DNA of 64,000 nt from Bacillota bacterium. Lineage in GTDB: Bacteria; Bacillota; Clostridia; Peptostreptococcales; Acidaminobacteraceae. Under the pieces are notes generated by a model that made no database searches, was not told the origin of the DNA, and worked only from the letters and a program-made list of their open reading frames with translations. Below are positions 34,422 through 43,312 of this stretch, one piece after another; positions within the stretch are counted from its first letter, which is position 1, and each line of letters begins with the position of its first letter. Location of the stretch: contig JAIUOA010000003.1 of assembly GCA_020161295.1 (NCBI GenBank), positions 124,001-188,000 on the forward strand. The letters are read 5' to 3'. The position numbers and the translations under genes were made by a program.

Positions 34422-36161
34422 TTGAAACAGAGTATCCGCACCAAACTCATCATCATCTCCAGCTTACTACTAATCCTACCCATCATCGCCATCGGTTCCG
34501 CCAGCTATTTTTTCGCGAAGGACCAACTATCACAAAAGGGCGAAGTCATCCTAAAAAATGGCGTTAGACAGGTCATGCAGCTCATCGCATCGAAAAAACT
34601 CGAAGTATCACGGGGTGACATCACACTGGAAGAAGCCCAAGAAGAGGTTCGCGTCATGCTTCTCGGACCTAAGGACGCAGAAAACAAGCGCCCCATCAGC
34701 AAATTCATCGACCTCGGCCCTAATGGTTACTTTTTAGCCTATTCCGTAGACGGCGTCGAGGTGATGCACCCTTCTCTGGAAGGCAAATCGGTATGGGACG
34801 TGGAAGATAAGGGTGGCTCCGGCTTTAAGCTCGTTCAAGCGCAAATCAAGGCCGCTCAGAACGGTGGCGGTTTCGTCACCTATGCATGGACACTTCCAGG
34901 CTCAGAAAAAATCGGCGATAAAATCACCTACCAGGAGCTGGATGCTGACTGGGGATGGGTTGTTTCAGCGGGCGCGTACGTAGCAGACTTTAATAAGGGT
35001 GCCAATGTAATTCTTATGGTAATCCTCATAATACTCGCCGTTTCACTGATCATCGGTATGATCGTCATTACACTCTATTCGGCCAGCTTCGCTAAGCCGA
35101 TCCGAAAAATTAGTAGCGCCTTATTAGAGGTCTCTAACAACAACCTCGATGTGGAAGAAATCCATATTAAAAATAAAGATGAGTTAGGTGTTCTTGCCTC
35201 CTCTTATAACACCATGCTGGGAAATGTAAGAAACCTTGTGGGTGCGATGCAAAATTCCTCTAAAACCGTTACCGGTCTCGCTGGCTCTTTAGTAGAAGTG
35301 ACTGAGCAAACCACCAACGCTATTAACGAAGTGGCTGTCACCATCGGGGAGGTGGCGAAAGCCGTAGGCGAAGAAGCGACGGTTACAGAGGGCGCTGTCA
35401 TCAAGGTTCATACCCTTTCAAAGGGCATCGATGGCGTCATGCAGTCCACAGGCCGCGCCGAGCAGCTGGCGAAGGCCGCCGAGGATTTAAGCAAGCAAGG
35501 TCTCGACACCGTTAAGCATCTCCTTTCTGCCACGGAAGCCACCAATACTGCGACGAATCGAATCAACGATGTCATCATCAAGGTTTCGGAGAGCACCTCT
35601 AAAATTCATGCCATTACATCTGCGATCACAGGCATCTCCGATCAGACGAACCTCCTCGCCCTAAATGCTTCCATCGAAGCTGCACGTGCTGGTGAAGCTG
35701 GTAGAGGCTTCGCCGTGGTTGCAGAAGAAATCCGAAAACTGGCAGAGCAGTCTGCGAGCCAAGTAGGAGAAATCAAAAACATCATCACCGAAATCAATAG
35801 CCACTCTGAAATGTCCGTCACCACCATGTCCGAGCTTAAAAAGGTAACCGAGCAGCAAAATGGCTCAGTGGAATCCACTAAGGTTCAGTTCAATGAAATC
35901 GCTGAGGGAATCCATGAACTCCACGCAATTCTGGATAGCATCCAGCGCGAAATGGGCAAAATGATGGCCATGAAAGATGGCATCGTCGACGCCATGACCG
36001 GTATCTCGGCCTCCACCCAGCAGACCTCCGCTTCCACAGAGGAAGTCTCTGCCGCCACAGAAGAACAACTCGCTGGCATGACCGAAATTAACGAGCAAAC
36101 CGCTAAGCTCGATGCGCTCTCCCGCGAACTGGAAAGCATCATCTCTAGATTTAAGTTATAA
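34422..36161 (+). CDS. Methyl-accepting chemotaxis protein with Cache sensor
   Basis: A 579-residue chemoreceptor. A membrane helix (residues 9-30), an external Cache domain (about 35-185; [28 protein letters not shown], then [17 protein letters not shown]), a second helix (190-215), a HAMP domain (215-270) and the signalling domain with the tip [37 protein letters not shown] around 405-440. The sCache type usually binds small organic acids or similar ligands. The start is TTG at 34422, seven bases after AGAGGGGG. It carries a C-terminal glutamate-rich methylation-type segment but no CheR-binding pentapeptide. Confidence 0.93.
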   Translation: MKQSIRTKLIIISSLLLILPIIAIGSASYFFAKDQLSQKGEVILKNGVRQVMQLIASKKLEVSRGDITLEEAQEEVRVMLLGPKDAENKRPISKFIDLGPNGYFLAYSVDGVEVMHPSLEGKSVWDVEDKGGSGFKLVQAQIKAAQNGGGFVTYAWTLPGSEKIGDKITYQELDADWGWVVSAGAYVADFNKGANVILMVILIILAVSLIIGMIVITLYSASFAKPIRKISSALLEVSNNNLDVEEIHIKNKDELGVLASSYNTMLGNVRNLVGAMQNSSKTVTGLAGSLVEVTEQTTNAINEVAVTIGEVAKAVGEEATVTEGAVIKVHTLSKGIDGVMQSTGRAEQLAKAAEDLSKQGLDTVKHLLSATEATNTATNRINDVIIKVSESTSKIHAITSAITGISDQTNLLALNASIEAARAGEAGRGFAVVAEEIRKLAEQSASQVGEIKNIITEINSHSEMSVTTMSELKKVTEQQNGSVESTKVQFNEIAEGIHELHAILDSIQREMGKMMAMKDGIVDAMTGISASTQQTSASTEEVSAATEEQLAGMTEINEQTAKLDALSRELESIISRFKL

Positions 36162-36179
36162 TTACTCGCAAAAATAATA

Positions 36180-36249
36180 ACTCCCTCCCCTTATTTGACG
36201 CTCTGCGGAGGTCCCATTGTCCTCCGTTCATCAAATAAGGAGAGGGAGT
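36180..36249 (+). terminator. Long-stem terminator-like element after the MCP gene (copy 2)
   Basis: A 19-base arm beginning ACTCCCTC and ending TTATTTGA pairs with 36231-36249 (one mismatch). Inside is a diverged form of the conserved core (TGCGGAGG...CCTCCG). ATTTAATCGTTTT follows on the plus strand. It is the likely MCP terminator. Confidence 0.75.
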
Positions 36250-36410
36250 ATTTAATCGTTTTGTCTTTTACAAAAGACTTTTCGAGCGAATTTTGCTTAT
36301 ATGTCTTTTATAAAAGACTTTTTTATCATACTTATCGAAATACAGTTCAATAAGTTCAAGCCAAAAACGATATATCTGTGTAGTTTATCCCAGTAAGCTG
36401 TAATGGCTAG

Positions 36411-36808
36411 GATTAATCTTTCTTAATATTTGATGCGTGCGCGCCGCGGGGAGACGCCTGACGTAGGAGCTCCGCAGGCTTTAGCCGAGGACCGGCTCCG
36501 GAGAAAGGCGGCCTCACCGCGATAATCGGTTGATCCCATTTTGAGGGGATTAAACTTTCTTAATATTTGATGCGTGCGCGCCGCGGGGAGACGCCTGGCG
36601 TAGGAGCTCCACAGGCGAAGCCGAGGACCGGCTTCCGGAGAAAGGCGATCTCATCGCGATAATCATATGATCCCATTTTGAGTAGATTAATCTTTCTTAA
36701 TATTTGATGCGTGCGCGCCGCGGGGAGACGCCTGGCGTAGGAGCTCCGCAGGCTTTAGCCGAGGACCGGTCTCCGGAGAAAGGCGGCCTCACCGCGGCGC
36801 GCACACGC
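36411..36808. repeat. Three tandem 137-bp repeats carrying the conserved core
   Basis: Units start at 36411, 36548 and 36685, each with GATTAA(T/A)CTTTCTTAATATTTG, GCGTGCGCGCCGCGG, GACGCCTGRCGTAGGAGCTCC, the core and AAAGGCG. The third unit keeps a full outer stem (36709-36723 with 36792-36808); in the first two the right arm is replaced by ATAATC...TGATCCCATTTTGAG. The array ends with an inverted copy of that segment (TTAATCCCCCTCAAAGTGGG, 36821-36840). No gene is visible between 36250 and 36880. Confidence 0.9.
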
Positions 36809-36880
36809 CATATCTAGAGATTAATCCCCCTCAAAGTGGGTATCAAAACACTATATGACCATTTGAAAGTGAGGTGCTTT

Positions 36881-38047
36881 ATGCACGTAAATTTAGAGCA
36901 AAGAAAATTTGTCGTACCTGAAATTATCATCGGTCTCGATGCCAGCCTACTGATCGGACGTTATCTCGGACACTTCGGTGCCACGAAAGCCATGATCGTT
37001 ACGGATAAGGGCGTCTCCGATTTCGATTGGTTCAGGGCCATTCTTTCTTCCATAAAGGAAGCGGGGATCGCCGTGGTGATTTTCGACGACATCTCCAGCA
37101 ATCCGAAGGACTTCGAAGCCATGCTAGGCGCGGAGCTTTTCCTCGCTGAGAACTGTGATAGCCTCGTGGCCATCGGCGGTGGAAGCCCCATGGACTGCGC
37201 AAAGTGCATCAGCATCGTCTCCACGAACGGCGGTCACGTGCTGGATTATATCGGCGTAGACGAAATCAGGCTTCCCGGACCGCCATTACTGTGTATTCCG
37301 ACTACGTCTGGCACAGCAGCCGATGTTTCACAGTTCGCCATCATCACCGACACTCACGAACACATCAAGAAGGCCATCATCAGCAAAAAAGTCGTCCCGG
37401 ATTTAGCACTTATCGATCCGATGCCGCTCATGACCATGGATCCTTATTTGACGGCATGTACTGGGATGGATGCACTTGCGCATGCCATCGAGGCTTACGT
37501 CTCCAATGCCGCTTCCGCCCTCACAGACGTACACGCCCTTAAGGCCATCGACCTCGTTCATAAAAATCTCATAGATGCGGTGAAGCCCGATCGAACCGTT
37601 GAAACCATGCATAACATGCTTCTGGGATCGCTACACGCTGGCTTCGCCTTCTCTAATGCCAGTCTCGGCGCAGTACATGCCTGTGCACACGCCCTAGGTG
37701 GCGTCATGGATTTACCCCATGGCGAGTGTAACAGCATACTTCTCCAGCGCATCATCGCCATGAATTTCGACTTTGCCGCAGAAAGGTACCGCGATATCGC
37801 CGCTGTACTCGGTATACCAGCCCATAACCTCGATAACGAAGGAGTTAAAAATGCGCTGGTCGGGGAGATAGCGGCACTAAGGACTGCAGTAGGGATCGGC
37901 GAGTTGATTGGCCAAACAATACCAGAACATGAAACCATCGAAGCCATGGCACTTAGTGCGCTAAGCGATCCGTGTATGGTGACAAATCCTAAAACAATAA
38001 ATTTAAGTGAATTGAGAGAACTTTATGTCGGACTATTCAAAGCGTAA
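36881..38047 (+). CDS. Iron-containing alcohol dehydrogenase
   Basis: A 388-residue class III (iron) alcohol dehydrogenase. The NAD-binding half has GGGSPMDCAKCISI near residue 95 and TTSGTAADVSQFAI near 140; the metal-binding half has LTACTGMDALAHAIEAYVS near 190-205 and GAVHACAHALGGVMDLPHGECNSILL near 265-285, supplying the Asp and three His ligands. Members reduce aldehydes or oxidise alcohols in fermentation. The ATG at 36881 follows GTGAGGTG; a GTG at 36836 would add residues from the repeat array and is rejected. The end overlaps the signalling gene by 23 bases. Confidence 0.93.
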   Translation: MHVNLEQRKFVVPEIIIGLDASLLIGRYLGHFGATKAMIVTDKGVSDFDWFRAILSSIKEAGIAVVIFDDISSNPKDFEAMLGAELFLAENCDSLVAIGGGSPMDCAKCISIVSTNGGHVLDYIGVDEIRLPGPPLLCIPTTSGTAADVSQFAIITDTHEHIKKAIISKKVVPDLALIDPMPLMTMDPYLTACTGMDALAHAIEAYVSNAASALTDVHALKAIDLVHKNLIDAVKPDRTVETMHNMLLGSLHAGFAFSNASLGAVHACAHALGGVMDLPHGECNSILLQRIIAMNFDFAAERYRDIAAVLGIPAHNLDNEGVKNALVGEIAALRTAVGIGELIGQTIPEHETIEAMALSALSDPCMVTNPKTINLSELRELYVGLFKA

Positions 38048-39506
38048 GAAGGACCTGTCTCGGGAGGCGATTATCGGCCTGGGCGAGCGGTCCATCCGTA
38101 AAAACTATTATCCCGAGCTTCAGGAAAAAGTGAATATACTGGAGAAGATGCGCACGCGAAATCAAGCGCTGATCACTGCCATCCCAGACGTTTTACTGGT
38201 GAGTGACGATAAGCACCGCATGACGCCTTTCTCTGCCTCCAATGCTAAGGACGCCGCCCTTTTTCTAAGCTTTCTAAGGGATTCGGTGATTTCAGCGCGC
38301 CTAATTAAGGGCATCGATCAGGTGCTCCACACCAAAAACGCTGAAACGCTTCAATTTGAGTCGACGAAGGAAGGCATAACCCGATATTTCGAAGCCAGGC
38401 TTCAGCTCACTGAGATGGACGAGGTGCTCATCATCATCCGCGACATGACCGAGCGCATCACACTGGAAAATACCCTGCGGTTCATGGCAGAAACCGACAG
38501 CGCTACCGGGCTTTACAACCGCCGCAAAATTGAAGACTATATGACTGCCCATCACGCCCGCACGGACATCAACCTCTCGTTGATCCTTTTCGACATCGAC
38601 GGGCTAAAAATCATAAACGACACCCTCGGCCACGTGGAAGGAAACGCCGTCATTAACCGCGTTGCGGAAACCATTACGCGTACCTTTGAGGAAGCGACGA
38701 TTATCGGACGTATCGGTGGCAATGAGTTCGCCGTCATCTACGAGGACACCACCCATGAAGCCATCACCGCGCTATGCCTCTTATTTCAGACCGCTCTGGA
38801 TGCAGTGAATCAAACGCTAACTTATGACATCTCCGTTTCTTTCGGCATCGCCCACTCGGATGGACTGCCTGTAAACACCACACAGCTCTATCAAATGGCA
38901 GACCATAACATCTATAATGCGAAGCTACTCAAAGAAGGTAGCAGCAAAAGCACACTGGTGAAAGCGTTGATGAAGGCGCTTGAGGCTAAGGACTACATCA
39001 CCGAGGGCCACGCTGACCGCATGGGAACCTATGCACTGAAGCTTGGCGAGGAGGTTGGGCTGGAACGCCATCGTCTGGACATGCTCGTTCTTCTCACCAA
39101 ATTCCACGACCTCGGCAAGGTCGGTATCCCCGACAGCATCCTAAAAAAAGCAGGACCACTTACGCCAGAAGAATGGATCGTCATGAAGACGCACACCACC
39201 ATCGGACATCGCATCGCATCAGCCTCTCCAGAGCTACTGCCCATCTCCGACCTTATCCATAAGCATCACGAAAAATGGGATGGCACTGGATACCCGCTCG
39301 GCCTTTCCGGTGAAGACATCCCCGTCGAATGCCGCATCCTCGCCATCGTCGATTCCTATGACGCCATGACCAACGACCGCCCCTACCGTCTCGCCCTCTC
39401 CCACGAAGAAGCCCTTCTGGAAATCCAGCGTGGTGCCGGCACACAGTTTGACCCCACGCTTTCAAGGCGTTTTGTTTCCATGGTGCAGAGAGAAAATAAT
39501 CTTTAA
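38025..39506 (+). CDS. PAS-GGDEF-HD-GYP signalling protein
   Basis: A 493-residue cytoplasmic protein. Residues 40-150 look like a PAS-type sensor (ALITAIPDVLLVSDD to VLIIIRDMTERI). The GGDEF domain (155-315) starts DSATGLYNRRKIEDY, but the signature is GGNEF (IGRIGGNEFAVIY), Asp changed to Asn, so cyclase activity is doubtful. The HD-GYP domain (325-485) is complete: HADRMGTYALKL, FHDLGKVGIPD, and HHEKWDGTGYPLGL with RILAIVDSYDAMTNDRPYR, so it is probably a c-di-GMP phosphodiesterase. It overlaps the alcohol dehydrogenase gene by 23 bases, so the two are co-expressed. Confidence 0.93.
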   Translation: MSDYSKRKKDLSREAIIGLGERSIRKNYYPELQEKVNILEKMRTRNQALITAIPDVLLVSDDKHRMTPFSASNAKDAALFLSFLRDSVISARLIKGIDQVLHTKNAETLQFESTKEGITRYFEARLQLTEMDEVLIIIRDMTERITLENTLRFMAETDSATGLYNRRKIEDYMTAHHARTDINLSLILFDIDGLKIINDTLGHVEGNAVINRVAETITRTFEEATIIGRIGGNEFAVIYEDTTHEAITALCLLFQTALDAVNQTLTYDISVSFGIAHSDGLPVNTTQLYQMADHNIYNAKLLKEGSSKSTLVKALMKALEAKDYITEGHADRMGTYALKLGEEVGLERHRLDMLVLLTKFHDLGKVGIPDSILKKAGPLTPEEWIVMKTHTTIGHRIASASPELLPISDLIHKHHEKWDGTGYPLGLSGEDIPVECRILAIVDSYDAMTNDRPYRLALSHEEALLEIQRGAGTQFDPTLSRRFVSMVQRENNL

Positions 39507-39519
39507 ATACATTATTAAT

Positions 39520-39611
39520 GAGCAGATATGATAACCGCCTACGGAGACCGGTCCTCGGCTTACGCCTGTGGAGCTCCTTCATCGGTTATCATATCTGCTC
39601 ATTTTATTTAC
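39520..39611 (+). terminator. Long-stem terminator with conserved core (copy 4)
   Basis: An 18-bp perfect arm, GAGCAGATATGATAACCG, pairs with 39583-39600; between them lie ACGGAGACCGGTCCTCGGC-TTAC-GCCTGTGGAGCTCC. ATTTTATTTAC follows on the plus strand. It stands 13 bases after the GGDEF/HD-GYP stop. Confidence 0.8.
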
Positions 39612-39659
39612 ATAGCCTCAAGATTATTATCTCTCTACAAATTCACTTTTGATCTTCCC

Positions 39660-39703
39660 TTATTTGACGCCCTACGGAAGCCGAGGACCGGTCTCCAAAA
39701 GAG
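39660..39703. repeat. Conserved core, truncated copy 5
   Basis: CTTATTTGACGCCCTACGG like the left side of copy 2, then AGCCGAGGACCGGTCTCC. The other arm is lost. Lies between the convergent GGDEF/HD-GYP and GDPD genes; no gene here. Confidence 0.7.
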
Positions 39704-39752
39704 TTTATTTGTGGGGCACATTTGATATGTCACGAGGGGAAATAGCTGGCGA

Positions 39753-41504
39753 TTAATTGAAAGCAACCCTCAAAAGAATCATCAACAATTGATCGCCACC
39801 GGTTTCAAATAGCACCTCGCGGGCGAAGACAGGGTTGTCCGTAATGATATTATCAACGCCTAATCGGTTTAGCCGTTCCATTTCCTTACGTTTGTTTACA
39901 GTCCATACGTAAATTTGCTTACCCTCGCGATGAATGGTCTCTACCACTGTTTTATTGACCAAAGTGGACTTCATGCTGAACACATCCACCGCCTCGCTAG
40001 ATAATGCAGCCTGTGTAAGCTGATAGGTGATGTAGCCGGTTTGAATCTCTGGATTTAGTGATTTGATCTCCTTTAGCGCATTTAAATGGGTGGAAGTGAC
40101 TACACACTGATACACCATGTCATTTTCCTCGATTAAGGTGACCAATCGCTGGACCATGTCCTCTTGGTATCCCGTGTGCTTCAAATCGATATTTAAGACG
40201 ACGTGTCCCTTCGCAAGCTCAAAAATCTCAGATAGCTTAGGCACCAGGTGCTGGATTTCATAATAGTTCGTATCCCATATCATCTGGTCGATGCCCAAGG
40301 TTCGTTTTAGACTTGCATCATGTAGTAATACGAGCTCACCATCCTGTGTCATCCGAACGTCGACTTCTACGTGATCCGATAGCTCCTCGATTGCTCGAAC
40401 GACTGCCAAAACCGAATTTTCTGGATACTGATCAGAAAAGCCGCGATGCGCCGTAATTTTAGCATCAGAAAATATCGCTGTTCTAAGCCGAGAACCATCT
40501 TTGATCATGTCCACTGAAATATATATCATAAAAAGGGCGACTAAAGCGACCAAAATCACGAAGGACTTCTTGATTAACGGGTGCTTTAAAAGCTTGCCAT
40601 GATAATGAAAAACTTCCGCTGGAACATCGGCTTGCCTTCCATAAATTCGTTCATATGATGCCACCATGAGGGCACAATTTCCGATGATACCGATAAAACC
40701 CATCAAAATAAGTAAATATCGGTCTAAATTATCGATCAATCTAACGAAATTGGCGATCGCCACCTGTTTTTCGGGGATTTGTAGGCTGAGTGCCAATGCA
40801 ACACCCACTACCATCACATATAATATAAGAATCCCCACCGCAAGCATCGCATTCCATATAAGGTAACTCTTTATGAACCTATTACGATTTTCTCCTATTA
40901 GGTCAGGGGCACTAAAAAAAGTCGAAAAACCATTGAATTTCCTAGAAAGAAGGAAAACCCCCACCATAATGAACACGATGAATGTTGCACTCGCAACAAA
41001 CGGGGTTGATAACTCATCTGCTAGATACCTAAGAAAACGGTACTTTCTAAAAATGAAGTAAATCGCTGGTAGATTCGCCGAGACCATCATCAACCAAACG
41101 GTAATAACCACTTTGAGATGATCCTTTAAGGAGATTCGAATTAGCTTGTTAAAAGCCATAGAGAGCACCGTCAGCAGGTCTTTTTTCTTTGCGTAAAAAC
41201 TCAGAATAAAGTGGACCTCAAAAATCATGATAATGCTCAAAAGATATCCCATGAGCAAAATTACCATCATACTTGGAGGATTAGCAAGTACTTTGAGCAT
41301 ATTGTTAGGGGTAAATGCACTAATGCTTGCAAATTTCTGTATAAGACCAATTCCAAAAGTGAACATGGGTAATACCAGTACTCCCATAACGGCAAATGCA
41401 ACTAATTGAACCGCAAAAAAACCCTTGGTCTTATGCACTAGGGTATGTATGGTTGAGAGTAAAATCAACTTTACGGCGTTCATATGCTTATCTTTGTCTA
41501 TCAT
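39753..41504 (-). CDS. Glycerophosphodiester phosphodiesterase with membrane domain
   Basis: A 583-residue protein. Residues 1-335 contain about eight membrane helices, the GDPD-associated membrane domain family. Residues 345-580 form the GDPD TIM barrel with AHRGFSDQYPENSVLAVVRAIEE near 350 (catalytic His and Arg), VEVDVRMTQDGELVLLHDASLKRT (Glu-x-Asp and second His), HVVLNIDLKH and YVWTVNKRKEMERLNRLGVDNIITDNP near the end. It cleaves glycerophosphodiesters, or lipoteichoic-acid-like polymers in related membrane forms, to glycerol phosphate. AGAGG precedes the ATG. Confidence 0.93.
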   Translation of the reverse strand: MIDKDKHMNAVKLILLSTIHTLVHKTKGFFAVQLVAFAVMGVLVLPMFTFGIGLIQKFASISAFTPNNMLKVLANPPSMMVILLMGYLLSIIMIFEVHFILSFYAKKKDLLTVLSMAFNKLIRISLKDHLKVVITVWLMMVSANLPAIYFIFRKYRFLRYLADELSTPFVASATFIVFIMVGVFLLSRKFNGFSTFFSAPDLIGENRNRFIKSYLIWNAMLAVGILILYVMVVGVALALSLQIPEKQVAIANFVRLIDNLDRYLLILMGFIGIIGNCALMVASYERIYGRQADVPAEVFHYHGKLLKHPLIKKSFVILVALVALFMIYISVDMIKDGSRLRTAIFSDAKITAHRGFSDQYPENSVLAVVRAIEELSDHVEVDVRMTQDGELVLLHDASLKRTLGIDQMIWDTNYYEIQHLVPKLSEIFELAKGHVVLNIDLKHTGYQEDMVQRLVTLIEENDMVYQCVVTSTHLNALKEIKSLNPEIQTGYITYQLTQAALSSEAVDVFSMKSTLVNKTVVETIHREGKQIYVWTVNKRKEMERLNRLGVDNIITDNPVFAREVLFETGGDQLLMILLRVAFN

Positions 41505-41608
41505 AAGTGACCTCTATTACATCATTCTTTTAATACTATTATACCCCGACATGAAAGTCTTAAAAAATCATTAAAAATTCTGAAAACAGTTGAAAGATTA
41601 TTTGAAAG

Positions 41609-41627
41609 TGATATCATAATGATATCA
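41609..41627. promoter_or_regulatory. Candidate operator before the SPFH gene
   Basis: TGATATCA-TAA-TGATATCA: two identical 8-bp palindromes 11 bases apart, 50 bases before the start codon and next to TTGAAA (41602-41607). The spacing suggests a dimer pair bound on one helix face; the binding protein could be the ribbon-helix-helix product of the second gene. Confidence 0.5.
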
Positions 41628-41676
41628 GGATAGTATACGTACTTTTTATTTTACGCGAGAAAAGGAGTGAATTTAA

Positions 41677-42696
41677 ATGCATGAAAGAGAGATTCAATTT
41701 GAAGAAATAAATTTGAAAGCCATGAATGGCATGGGCATGCTCATCTTAACTTTAGCGCTTTATTTAGGCAGCTACGCGCTCATCATATTCACAGCGATCG
41801 GCATGGAGAACGGTAGCTCAGGATTCTTACCCAACCTTATGATGTTTATCGGTATCACGTACGCTGTAATCGGCTGGATACCATTCTTAGGACTTAAAAT
41901 TCTTAGACCACAAGAAGCCCTGGTACTTACACTGTTTGGTAAGTATATCGGAACGTTAAAAGGTGAAGGCTTCTTCTATGTGAACCCATTTGTATCTGCA
42001 GTGAATCCTACGATTCACGCCGGCATGACAACAGCAACTGACGATCAAAATCCATTGAACCATCAGGCACAACAGCAAGCAGCGGCAAAAGCGGCTGCCG
42101 CAGCTAAAAAAACCATCTCGCTAAAGACACTTACACTGAATAATAATAAGCAAAAGGTGAACGATGTTCTCGGTAACCCCGTGGAAATCGGCATCGTGGT
42201 GATCTGGCGTGTGGTGAACACTGCAAAAGCAGTCTTTAACGTCGACAACTATAAGTCCTTCCTTTCTATCCAGTGCGATTCATCCCTTAGAAATATCGCT
42301 AGACTTTACCCTTACGATGTATCGGTTGAGGGAGAAGAGAAAACCCTACGTGGTAGTAGCCAAGAAGTGGCCGACCGTATGAAGACAGAAATCCAATCAA
42401 AGGTTGAAATCGCCGGTATCGAAATCCTCGAAGCACGCATTACACACCTCGCTTATGCACCAGAGATCGCCTCAGCGATGCTCCAACGTCAACAAGCCTC
42501 AGCCATCATCGATGCCCGTAAAATGATCGTAGAAGGTGCCGTCGGTATGGTGGAAATGGCGCTCGACAAACTAAATGAAAATAACATCGTCGTCCTGGAT
42601 GATGAACGCAAGGCCGCCATGGTCAGCAACCTGCTCGTCGTATTATGTGGCAATAAAGATGCCCAACCCGTCGTCAACAGCGGTTCGCTCTATTAA
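41677..42696 (+). CDS. SPFH/band 7 domain membrane protein
   Basis: A 339-residue protein with two N-terminal membrane helices (residues 17-40 and 50-72), then the SPFH domain (RPQEALVLTLFGKYIGTLKGEGFFYVNPF, VNDVLGNPVEIGIVVIWRVVNTAKAVFNVD, IARLYPYDVSVEGEEKTLRGSSQEVADRMKTEIQSKVEIAGIEILEARITHLAYAPEIASAMLQRQQASA). An alanine/glutamine-rich insert (NHQAQQQAAAKAAAAAKK) sits at about residues 128-145. Such proteins scaffold membrane microdomains or protease complexes. AAAAGGAGTGA precedes the ATG. Likely operon with the RHH gene 82 bases on. Confidence 0.92.
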   Translation: MHEREIQFEEINLKAMNGMGMLILTLALYLGSYALIIFTAIGMENGSSGFLPNLMMFIGITYAVIGWIPFLGLKILRPQEALVLTLFGKYIGTLKGEGFFYVNPFVSAVNPTIHAGMTTATDDQNPLNHQAQQQAAAKAAAAAKKTISLKTLTLNNNKQKVNDVLGNPVEIGIVVIWRVVNTAKAVFNVDNYKSFLSIQCDSSLRNIARLYPYDVSVEGEEKTLRGSSQEVADRMKTEIQSKVEIAGIEILEARITHLAYAPEIASAMLQRQQASAIIDARKMIVEGAVGMVEMALDKLNENNIVVLDDERKAAMVSNLLVVLCGNKDAQPVVNSGSLY

Positions 42697-42778
42697 TGGT
42701 CTACCGCTAACACACCTATAAGTTGCACCATTAATGGTTGCAGCTTATATGATTTGTATAACGAAAGGAGGGATGATT

Positions 42779-42970
42779 TTGCCGAGTAACAACGATGCAA
42801 ATGACCTAAAAGCAAAGGAAAAAGAGAAAAAGCAAGTATTACTACGACTTTCACCGTCCCTATGGGAAAGCCTCGCCGCATGGGCGGAGGACGACTTCAG
42901 ATCCATCAATGGACAAATCGAATACCTGCTCACCGAGGCTGTGAAGAAGCGGCGCGGTGGTCTTAAGTAA
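42779..42970 (+). CDS. Small ribbon-helix-helix (Arc-like) protein
   Basis: A 63-residue charged protein: KQVLLRLSPSLWESLAAWAEDDFRSINGQIEYLLTEAVKKRRGG has the strand (QVLLRLSP), the first helix and the second helix (SINGQIEYLLTEAV) of Arc/MetJ-type DNA-binding proteins. The start is TTG at 42779, seven bases after AAAGGAGG; an ATG two codons earlier is too close to the ribosome site. Small RHH proteins are often found beside SPFH genes in Firmicutes, so it may regulate the pair. Confidence 0.82.
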   Translation: MPSNNDANDLKAKEKEKKQVLLRLSPSLWESLAAWAEDDFRSINGQIEYLLTEAVKKRRGGLK

Positions 42971-42981
42971 CAAGTCGAATT

Positions 42982-43070
42982 TATCCCCCTTTTTATCTAA
43001 CGCTCTCCGGAGACCGGTCCTCGGCAAGCCTGCGGAGCTCCTCCGCGCAACAGATAAAAAGGGGGGGATA
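42982..43070. repeat. Long-stem element with conserved core (copy 6)
   Basis: TATCCCCCTTTTTATCT pairs with 43052-43070 (two extra G). Inside: CCGGAGACCGGTCCTCGGC-AA-GCCTGCGGAGCTCC. It begins 11 bases after the RHH stop, the usual place for a terminator, but has only a weak T-run (TACATTTTC). The remaining 43071-43206 shows nothing I can name. Confidence 0.8.
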
Positions 43071-43206
43071 TACATTTTCAACTCATATACATAAGACCAC
43101 CTTGCACTTTATTAATGGAAAGTCTTGGACAGGTACACAATTTCAGTTTTCGAGATCTCTGAGACTATCAGAGCGATATTTTGAACAGGATGCCCATACG
43201 TACATG

Positions 43207-43298
43207 GAATAAATTAAAAGCCCCCATAAATTACCGATGTAGGAGCTCCACAGGCGATAGCCGAGGACCGGTCTCCGAAAGAGGTAATTTATGGGGGC
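43207..43298 (-). terminator. Long-stem terminator with conserved core (copy 7)
   Basis: GCCCCCATAAATTACC (43220-43235) pairs perfectly with 43283-43298. The minus strand reads CGGAGACCGGTCCTCGGC-TATC-GCCTGTGGAGCTCC inside and ends CTTTTAATTTATT. It ends the surface-protein operon, 14 bases after its last stop. Confidence 0.82.
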
Positions 43299-43312
43299 GA
43301 TTACAATTGCAC

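Noticed and set aside
35642..36142. Minus-strand open frames inside the chemoreceptor gene at 34422-36161
   Set aside because: Alanine/serine-rich shadow frames of the coiled-coil signalling domain, without start context.
36411..36840. Three regular repeats considered as a CRISPR array
   Set aside because: Units are 137 bp, nearly identical throughout, with no unique spacers and no cas genes.
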